Shown piece by piece: positions 58,043 to 64,000 of a stretch of DNA of 64,000 nucleotides (position 1 is the first letter of the stretch; every line of letters starts with the position of its first letter). Source of the stretch: Candidatus Poribacteria bacterium. Lineage in GTDB: Bacteria > Poribacteria > WGA-4E > GCA-2687025. The stretch is taken from NCBI GenBank assembly GCA_026004875.1, contig BPJZ01000003.1, positions 62,001-126,000 of the forward strand, given 5' to 3'. Under the pieces are notes generated by a model, which made no database searches, was not told the DNA's origin, and saw only the letters and a program-made list of their open reading frames with translations. The translations under genes were made by a program, and so were the position numbers.

Positions 58043-59245
58043 ATGGGCGCAAAATCTGCGCGCCGGTTGAGAGGGGTCTTCCTCTGTTGTCTGCTCGGCT
58101 GGGCGGCGTGGATACTGTTGGTTTCCTCTCCCGCGGTCGCCGATCCTTCCCTTTCGGAGGCGGAACGACGCCGAGCGGAACAGCTCAAGCGCCGGCAGGA
58201 GGCCGAGGCCCAGCGGCTTCAGATGCTCTCTCAGGAGAAGAGCCTGCTGGAGTTCCTCGATCGGATCGAAGGGCGAATTGAGCGGCTCCAGCGGAGCATC
58301 CAGGCGACCCAGCGGCGCATCCAAGAGCTGGAGGCCAACATTCAAAGCCTGATCGTCGAGATCGCCCGGCTGACCGTCCAACAGGACGCTCGAAAGGAGC
58401 TGGTCGCCAAGCGGCTTCGCGCGCTTTATCAGCTGAACTACCTGAACGGCGACGGGATGCTCCTGTTCGCCCTGAGCGCCGATAACGTCTCCGACCTGCT
58501 CGTTCGGCTGGAGTACGTCACCCGAATTCGCAAGAAGGACAACGAAATTCTGGAGCGCTACCGGGCAGACGAGGAGCGACTTCGGCTCCATAAGGCGCAG
58601 TTAGAGCAAGAGCGCCGTCGGCTGGACGAGCAGCGAATTGCTCTGGAGACGGAACAGAACCGACTGGCTGCCGAGCGCGCCGAGCGAGCCGCCGTTTTGG
58701 CCACCATCCGAAAGAATCGCCAGCTCCAGGAGCGGTTGATCCGAGAGCTGGATGCCTCGATCCGTCAGCTCACCGAGCTGATCCGGCGTTTGGAGCAACA
58801 GCGACAGCAACAGGAGACCCTCGGGCCGCCCCAGGCCCAAGTCATCGGGACGACGAAAGGAGCAACGCTGGCCGCCGTTCGGTTGGGGAACCTCCCCTGG
58901 CCGGTGGAGGGGGAAATCCTCACGAACGTCAGCCCCGCGCTAGAAGGGATCACCATCCGGGCGCCGGAGGGCACGCCGGTGCGCGCCGTTTTGGCCGGCA
59001 CGGTGGAATACGCCGACCGCTTTAACGGCTTAGGGTTTGGAAACCTGATCGTCCTCAACCACGGCGATGGCGTTCGGACCTTCTATGCGCACCTGTCCGA
59101 GTTTCTCGTTCAGCCGGGCGATCGGGTGGAGCAAGGGCAGCCGATCGGAAAGGTCGGCAGCACCGGTTCTCTGGTCGGATCGGCGCTCTACTTTGAGATG
59201 CGTGAGCAGTTCGAGGTGATCAACTTCCGGAGCGTTGCCCGCTAG
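58043..59245 (+). CDS. EnvC-like murein hydrolase activator (degenerate M23)
   Basis: A 400-residue exported protein: signal helix (AAWILLVSSPAVA), a coiled coil of about 220 residues (SQEKSLLEFLDRIEGRIERL onward), then a C-terminal LytM/M23 domain (NLPWPVEGEILTNVSPALEGITIRAPEGTPV ... split over strands). Active M23 enzymes have HxxxD and HxH zinc ligands. Here the first site is NVSPALEG and the second reads ALYFEMRE, with Tyr for the His of LHFE. It is therefore an activator of amidases, as EnvC, and not itself a hydrolase. The next gene, 36 bases on, is CtpA-type, the usual partner order. Confidence 0.85.
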   Translation: MGAKSARRLRGVFLCCLLGWAAWILLVSSPAVADPSLSEAERRRAEQLKRRQEAEAQRLQMLSQEKSLLEFLDRIEGRIERLQRSIQATQRRIQELEANIQSLIVEIARLTVQQDARKELVAKRLRALYQLNYLNGDGMLLFALSADNVSDLLVRLEYVTRIRKKDNEILERYRADEERLRLHKAQLEQERRRLDEQRIALETEQNRLAAERAERAAVLATIRKNRQLQERLIRELDASIRQLTELIRRLEQQRQQQETLGPPQAQVIGTTKGATLAAVRLGNLPWPVEGEILTNVSPALEGITIRAPEGTPVRAVLAGTVEYADRFNGLGFGNLIVLNHGDGVRTFYAHLSEFLVQPGDRVEQGQPIGKVGSTGSLVGSALYFEMREQFEVINFRSVAR

Positions 59246-59281
59246 CTCGCCGGTCAAGAAAGAAGAGGAGAAGGAATCGCC

Positions 59282-60745
59282 GTGAAACGCAGATTTTCAG
59301 CGCTTCTCCTAGCCGTTGCCTTGGGATGGATGGGGACGGTTGGCGCCGTCTGGGGACAGGAGGCGCCCTCGCCTCCGGTGCCGCCTGCGGCCGCCCCTAT
59401 GGAAGAGGAGGACCTCCTCAAACAACTAGGGATTCTCGCCGAAGTTCTAGCCCGGATCAAACAGCATCATTACGATCAGCCGGGGACGGAGCAGCTGATT
59501 CAAGGGGCGATCCGAGGGATGCTCCGCACTCTGGATCCGTACAGCCAGTTCTACGACGCGGAGGCCTACCAGGACCTTCAGGCGACCACGTCGGGCAAGT
59601 TCGGGGGACTGGGAATGGAGGTCGGCATGCGAGACGGCCAGTTGACCGTCATCGCCCCCATCGAGGACACACCGGCCTATCGGGCGGGCATCCAGTCTGG
59701 AGACCGGATCGTCCAGATTGACGGCGAGTCCACAGCGGAGATGAGCCTTGACGACGCCGTCAAGCGGATGCGCGGTGAGCCGGGCACTCAAGTGACCTTG
59801 ACCCTCCTTCGCGAGGGGATGGAGAAGCCGATCGTGCTGACGATCACTCGGGACATCATCACCATTCGATCGGTCAAGTTCTATCAGTTGGACGGGGTGG
59901 GATATATTCGGCTAAGCGGGTTTATGGAACCGACCCCCGAAGGGGTTGGCGAAGCGATTCAGGCGCTGAGCGCTGCTGGAGTCGAGGGATTGATCCTGGA
60001 TCTGCGCAGCAACCCGGGCGGGCTCTTGAGCGCCGCTGTCGAGGTGGTCAGCTACTTCCTGAACGAAGGCGATCTGGTGGTCTATACCCAGGGGCGAGGA
60101 GAGCGACAGGACTATACGGCCCTCCCTCAGGAGAACCGCACCAACCTTCCGCTTGTGGTGCTGGTGAACCGGGGAAGCGCCAGCGCCTCGGAGATCGTCG
60201 CCGGAGCGCTCCAGGCGCACCGTCGCGCGCTCATCCTTGGAACTCAGACCTTCGGAAAGGCCTCCGTTCAGAAGATCTTCCCCCTCCGGGAAGGGGACGA
60301 GCTCGCAGCGGTGAAGCTGACCGTTTATCATTACTACACGCCGGACGGTCGAGACATCCATGGTGTGGGCATTCAGCCCGACGTGGAGCTGACGCCGCGC
60401 GGGCCGTTGGAGACCCGAATGTGGCAACGGGCTCGCTCCAGCGAGGCGATGAAGCGCTTTCTCCACGATGCCCCGGAGGATGTTCTAGCCCAGCTCAGCA
60501 AGCTGGACCCGGACGACGCGACCCATCCGCTGCGGCGAAGTTATGAGACGCTCGTGGACGAGCTGGAGCAGGAGGGGATCGTCCTAAGCGCGGAGCTGCT
60601 CGACTACGCAATCGCCCGCGAAACGCTCAACGAGGTGGACGACTACGAGTACGACCCATGGATTCGCGCGGCGCGGCAGTACCTTGCGGCCTTTGCCACC
60701 TTTGAACAGATGCGCCGCACCTTACAGAAAAACACGAATCCCTAA
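59282..60745 (+). CDS. ctpA: S41 C-terminal processing peptidase (CtpA/Prc type)
   Basis: Periplasmic serine protease, 487 residues, intact. Signal peptide (FSALLLAVALGWMGTVGAVWGQ), N-terminal GMLRTLDPYSQFYD, a PDZ domain (GLGMEVGMRDGQLTVIAPIEDTPAYRAGI and GDRIVQIDGEST), and the S41 core with nucleophile Ser in RGSASASEIVAGAL and Lys in FGKASVQ. It trims C-terminal tails of envelope or cell-wall-linked proteins. It lies 36 bases after the EnvC-like gene, a conserved pairing in bacteria, and likely shares its transcript. Confidence 0.95.
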   Translation: MKRRFSALLLAVALGWMGTVGAVWGQEAPSPPVPPAAAPMEEEDLLKQLGILAEVLARIKQHHYDQPGTEQLIQGAIRGMLRTLDPYSQFYDAEAYQDLQATTSGKFGGLGMEVGMRDGQLTVIAPIEDTPAYRAGIQSGDRIVQIDGESTAEMSLDDAVKRMRGEPGTQVTLTLLREGMEKPIVLTITRDIITIRSVKFYQLDGVGYIRLSGFMEPTPEGVGEAIQALSAAGVEGLILDLRSNPGGLLSAAVEVVSYFLNEGDLVVYTQGRGERQDYTALPQENRTNLPLVVLVNRGSASASEIVAGALQAHRRALILGTQTFGKASVQKIFPLREGDELAAVKLTVYHYYTPDGRDIHGVGIQPDVELTPRGPLETRMWQRARSSEAMKRFLHDAPEDVLAQLSKLDPDDATHPLRRSYETLVDELEQEGIVLSAELLDYAIARETLNEVDDYEYDPWIRAARQYLAAFATFEQMRRTLQKNTNP

Positions 60746-60790
60746 ACTCCCTGACGGCCCCTGAGAGGACTCGAGAGCTGAGGGCTTTCG

Positions 60791-62485
60791 ATGGGACAGG
60801 ATGCTCCCCAGCGACGTGCAACCTCCGCCGCCTTCACCCTCTGGGCGGGCGTGTGGCTGGTGCTCCTGCTGGGAAACGTCTATCTCTACACAGCAGCAGG
60901 CCGAGAGGCTGACCCTTCCTTTCTTCTCGCCGTTCTGGGGGTAGGGCTGGCTGGGCTATGTCTTTTTATCGGCTTCCAGCTGAGCGGGTGGCTTCTGGGT
61001 ACGCTCTGGTTGGGCGCGGTCGGCACGGGGATCGTCTACGCCGCGGTGCGCGTTCCGGCGGAGTACGCCTCGGCTTTTGGTGCGGCGTTGCTGCTGGTTT
61101 CCGGCGCGGCGATCCGCGCCGTCCGGAGGCTGGTCGTTCGGCTAGAGCGACAACGGGCCGACCTGGCACACCTGGACACCGTTCAGCAGGAGATCCAAAA
61201 GCGGCTCCAGGAACTGACCGCGCTCTTTGAGGTCGGGCAGCGAGTGGCCGCCACGTTCGATCTGGAGCGACTCTTTCAAGATACGATGGCAATCGTTGCT
61301 CGACACCTGCGCATGTACCGCGGAACGTTGGCCCTCTACGACCCACAGGCTCAGGAGGTGCGGGTGAAGTACGCCTACGGCCTCCGGCCTGAAGAGATCG
61401 CCCACGGCCGCTATCGGCTTGGGGAGGGGATCTACGGAACGGTGATCGCTACCGGCGAGCCGATGGCCGTCCCCAACCTGGGCGATGAGCCGATCTTCCT
61501 TCGTCGCTCCGATCCAGCGACGCTGGAGCGGGAGACCCGGTCGGTGGCGATCCTCTGTGTTCCGATCCGGATGGAGGGGACGACGGTGGGCGTTCTGAGC
61601 GTAGACCGGGCACCGGTGGACCAGCGGACCCTGGGGGACGATCTGCACTTTTTAACGATTCTCGCTTCGACGCTGGCCCAGGCGCTGAAGATCCAGCAGA
61701 TGATCGAAGCGGCCGTGGAGCACGAGCGGTTCGCGGTCCTGGGGCGGGTGGCCCAGAGCGTCGCTCATGAGGTGCGAAACCCCCTTGGGGGCATCCGGGG
61801 GGCAGCCCAGCTCCTCCAGTTGCAGTTGCAGAACCTCTCCCGTGAGCTTCCCGACCGGGTCGAGGTGGCCGAGACGCTTCAGGAGGCCTACGAGTACACT
61901 CGGATCATCGTCCAAGAGGTGGACCGGCTCAACCGAGTGGTGGAGGGGCTCCTTCGGGCTCGAAGCGCCGAGACGATTCGACGACGGCCCTGTTCGCTGG
62001 TCAGCATTCTGGAGGACGTGTTGGTCCTGATCCGCAAGGAGGCGGAGCAGATCGGAGTTGAGATCATCGCTGAGTTTCAGACCCAGGAGGGGTGCCTTTT
62101 GGCCGACCCGGACGCTTTGACGCAGGTGTTCTTGAACCTATTCCAGAACGCCCTCGAGGCAATGCCGGAGGGGGGCAAGGTCCACGTGGTCGTTCGGGAG
62201 GTGGCCGACCCTGCTGGGGGTCGTGATCGATTTGAGATCGAGGTACGAGACACCGGACCGGGAATTCCGCCAGAAAGCCGTTCCCGCATCTTCGATCCGC
62301 TGTACACTACTAAACAGAAGGGAACAGGCGTCGGACTGGCGCTCTCCAAGCGCCTGGTCGAGGCCCACGAGGGTTATATCGAGGTCTCGGACAACCGGCC
62401 GCGCGGAGCGGTCTTCACCGTAGTCCTGCCCAAGGCCCTGCCGGAGGGAGATCGTAAGGGCCAGGCAGTGGCTGCTCGGAAGTAG
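60791..62485 (+). CDS. membrane sensor histidine kinase with GAF domain
   Basis: A 564-residue kinase. The N-terminus has three to four transmembrane helices (about residues 15-115), then a linker coiled coil, and a GAF domain (about 150-310, LFEVGQRVAATFDLERLF to VGVLSVDRA). A HisKA box has VAHEVRNPLGGIRGAAQLL, phospho-acceptor His about residue 326. The catalytic domain has NLFQNALEAMPEGG (N box), DTGPGIPP (G1) and GTGVGLALSKRLVEAHEG (G2). It pairs with the NtrC-type regulator 75 bases downstream. The signal is unknown; a GAF ligand or redox cue is possible. Confidence 0.92.
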   Translation: MGQDAPQRRATSAAFTLWAGVWLVLLLGNVYLYTAAGREADPSFLLAVLGVGLAGLCLFIGFQLSGWLLGTLWLGAVGTGIVYAAVRVPAEYASAFGAALLLVSGAAIRAVRRLVVRLERQRADLAHLDTVQQEIQKRLQELTALFEVGQRVAATFDLERLFQDTMAIVARHLRMYRGTLALYDPQAQEVRVKYAYGLRPEEIAHGRYRLGEGIYGTVIATGEPMAVPNLGDEPIFLRRSDPATLERETRSVAILCVPIRMEGTTVGVLSVDRAPVDQRTLGDDLHFLTILASTLAQALKIQQMIEAAVEHERFAVLGRVAQSVAHEVRNPLGGIRGAAQLLQLQLQNLSRELPDRVEVAETLQEAYEYTRIIVQEVDRLNRVVEGLLRARSAETIRRRPCSLVSILEDVLVLIRKEAEQIGVEIIAEFQTQEGCLLADPDALTQVFLNLFQNALEAMPEGGKVHVVVREVADPAGGRDRFEIEVRDTGPGIPPESRSRIFDPLYTTKQKGTGVGLALSKRLVEAHEGYIEVSDNRPRGAVFTVVLPKALPEGDRKGQAVAARK

Positions 62486-62560
62486 TACGGGAGGATGGGC
62501 GCTTTGTCGGTCGCATCGCCAAAGAGAGCCTCTACGCAATCGGTCGGAAGGAGCGAAGCG

Positions 62561-63974
62561 ATGAAAGCGCCCCGCATCCTCATCTGCGACGACGAACGGA
62601 ACATCGGACTGATCCTGACCCGCGCGCTGCGACCGCTCGGCTACGACGCCGAGGCGGTGGAGACCTTCGCCCAGGCGCAAGAGCGCCTGGAGGCCGGCAC
62701 GGTGGACGTCCTGTTTCTCGACATCTTCCTTCCTGACGCCAACGGCCTAGAGGAGCTTCCCCGACTTCGCCAGCGGTTTCCCCAAGTCCCCGTCGTCGTG
62801 TTGACCGCCCACGGAACGATGCGCACCGCCCTTGAGGCGATGAAACGGCACGCCTTTGAGTACCTGACCAAGCCGTTCGACCTGGGGCAGGTTCGAGAGA
62901 TCGCCGAACGGGCCGTTCTGGCCCGACAACAGGCGGTTCAGGCGGCGCAGAGCGACGCGCCCCAGCTCAACGGCGAGGAGATGATCGGCCACAGCCCGTT
63001 GATGCAAGAGGTCTTTAAGACGATCGGGCGAGTGGCCGAGAGCGAAGTGACCGTTCTGTTGCACGGGGGAGAGCGGTACCGGCAAGGAGTTGGTCGCCCG
63101 AGCGATTCACGCAAACAGCCATCGGGCCCAGGGGCCGTTTGTCGCCGTCAACTGTGCGGCCATTCCGGAAGCGCTCTTGGAGAGCGAACTGTTCGGGCAC
63201 GTCCGCGGGGCCTTTACCAACGCCGTCTCCGACCGCAAAGGCCGATTCGAACAGGCAGCCGGTGGCACCCTCTTTCTGGACGAGATCGGAGAGATGCCCC
63301 TGGACCTGCAGACTAAGCTCCTGCGCGTCCTTCAAGATCGGACGTTTCAGCCCCTGGGCTCCCCAGAAACCCGAACCGCCGACGTGCGGATCATCGCAGC
63401 GACCAACCGGGACCTGCAACGGGCCGTCGAGCTGGGCGAGTTTCGGGAGGACCTCTTCTATCGGCTGAACGTCGTGACGATCACTCTGCCGCCCCTTCGC
63501 AAGCGCAAGGAAGACATCCCGGCGCTAGCCGAGTTCTTCGTCCGCAAGTATGCGGCCCAGTACCGGCGAGAGCCCCCTCAGCTCTCCGAGGAGCTGATCC
63601 GCCGGCTGATGGAGTACCGTTGGCCGGGGAACGTCCGCGAGCTGGAGAACGTGATCCATCGAGCGGTGGTGATGGCCCGAGGTCCCGTCCTGACGCTGGA
63701 CGATGTGCCCCTCCTCCAGCCGGAGCCGCCGACCGAGCGGCACGAGTCGGTCGAACGGTGGCTTCGCCATCTGGTCCGCCGCCATATCGAGGAGGATCGA
63801 CGCGGCTCCCTTCACGAAGAGGTGCTCCAAGAGGTCGAGATTCCCTTGTTTCAGCTTGTCCTCGAAGAGACCGGCGGAAACAAAAGCCGTGCCGCGGAGA
63901 TTCTCGGCATCAACCGCAATACGCTTCACGCCAAGATGAAGCGGTACCGGATGCTTGATGAGACGGAGGACTGA
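62561..63974 (+). CDS. NtrC-family sigma-54 response regulator (one frameshift)
   Basis: A 471-residue regulator: receiver domain ([11 protein letters not shown], phospho-acceptor Asp in VLFLDIFLP, Lys in LTKPFD), sigma-54 AAA domain, and Fis-type helix-turn-helix ([20 protein letters not shown]). In the AAA domain Walker A is restored by removing one G from a five-G run at 63064-63068 ([18 protein letters not shown]). The sigma-54 contact loop reads GAFTNA instead of GAFTGA. Walker B is [20 protein letters not shown] precedes ATG 62561. Phosphorylation by the adjacent kinase would activate sigma-54 promoters; none was identified in the window. Confidence 0.9.
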
Positions 63975-64000
63975 CCGGCAACGGAGACTCTCGTTGAGGA

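Overview
The window looks like chromosomal DNA of a GC-rich, double-membraned (Gram-negative type) bacterium. Outer-membrane genes (TolC, a PorV-family barrel, a DUF481-type barrel, a large barrel protein with a 'DYVI' module) sit beside a complete proteasome operon. That operon carries a Pup-like modifier of the UBact type rather than actinobacterial Pup. Gingipain/PorU-like peptidase, PorV, Gfo/Idh/MocA oxidoreductases, a sulfatase, creatininase and DUF2961/GH172 are typical of FCB-related or candidate phyla such as Latescibacteria or Poribacteria. I cannot fix the phylum from sequence alone. No rRNA, tRNA, CRISPR array, insertion sequence or prophage was recognised.

Layout. 0.1-6.8 kb (minus strand): ychF, a small coiled-coil protein, larB, a YtxH protein, a DUF948-like protein, alaS, recX. 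6.9-8.7 kb (plus): zinc-ribbon/CPBP membrane protein and a methyltransferase. 8.7-18.5 kb (minus): one tightly overlapping operon, GalU-like protein - peptide-type binding protein - DppB - DppC - fused DppDF - sulfatase - HemB. 18.7-21.1 kb (plus): Trm112-like, LOG, acylphosphatase, oxidoreductase. 21.1-24.5 kb (minus): creatininase, CinA-like, glycosidase-like. 24.6-28.3 kb (plus): copper-type operon (small Cys/His protein, Met/His-rich lipoprotein, TolC-family lipoprotein, two-domain multicopper oxidase). 28.4-31.0 kb (minus): outer-membrane protein, oxidoreductase, secreted protein. 31.1-39.1 kb (minus): PorU-like peptidase, PorV, oligopeptide-type ABC ATPase. 39.2-41.7 kb (minus): HypA with a Mrp/MinD-type ATPase, and an oxidoreductase. 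41.9-50.2 kb (plus): argC, then ARC - dop - UBact - prcB - prcA - pafA - DUF123. 50.2-53.6 kb (minus): large outer-membrane barrel. 53.7 kb: GH172. 54.9-57.7 kb: damaged surface-polysaccharide segment (FkbM, galE, sugar transferase). 58.0-64.0 kb (plus): EnvC-like, CtpA, histidine kinase, NtrC-type regulator.

How the genes work together. ARC, PrcA and PrcB would form the proteolytic machine; PafA would attach UBact and Dop would remove it. UBact already ends in glutamate, so no deamidation step is needed. PorU-like and PorV proteins point to type IX secretion or surface anchoring. HypA, the MinD-type ATPase and LarB suggest nickel-enzyme maturation. The oxidoreductases, creatininase, sulfatase and GH172 suggest use of unusual, possibly sulfated, carbohydrates.

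Quality warning. About a third of the genes are broken by one-base shifts. Those I examined base by base mostly lie in short G or C runs, and conserved residues continue in the neighbouring frame. Most are therefore probably sequencing errors. I annotate such genes over their full inferred span and state where the breaks are.
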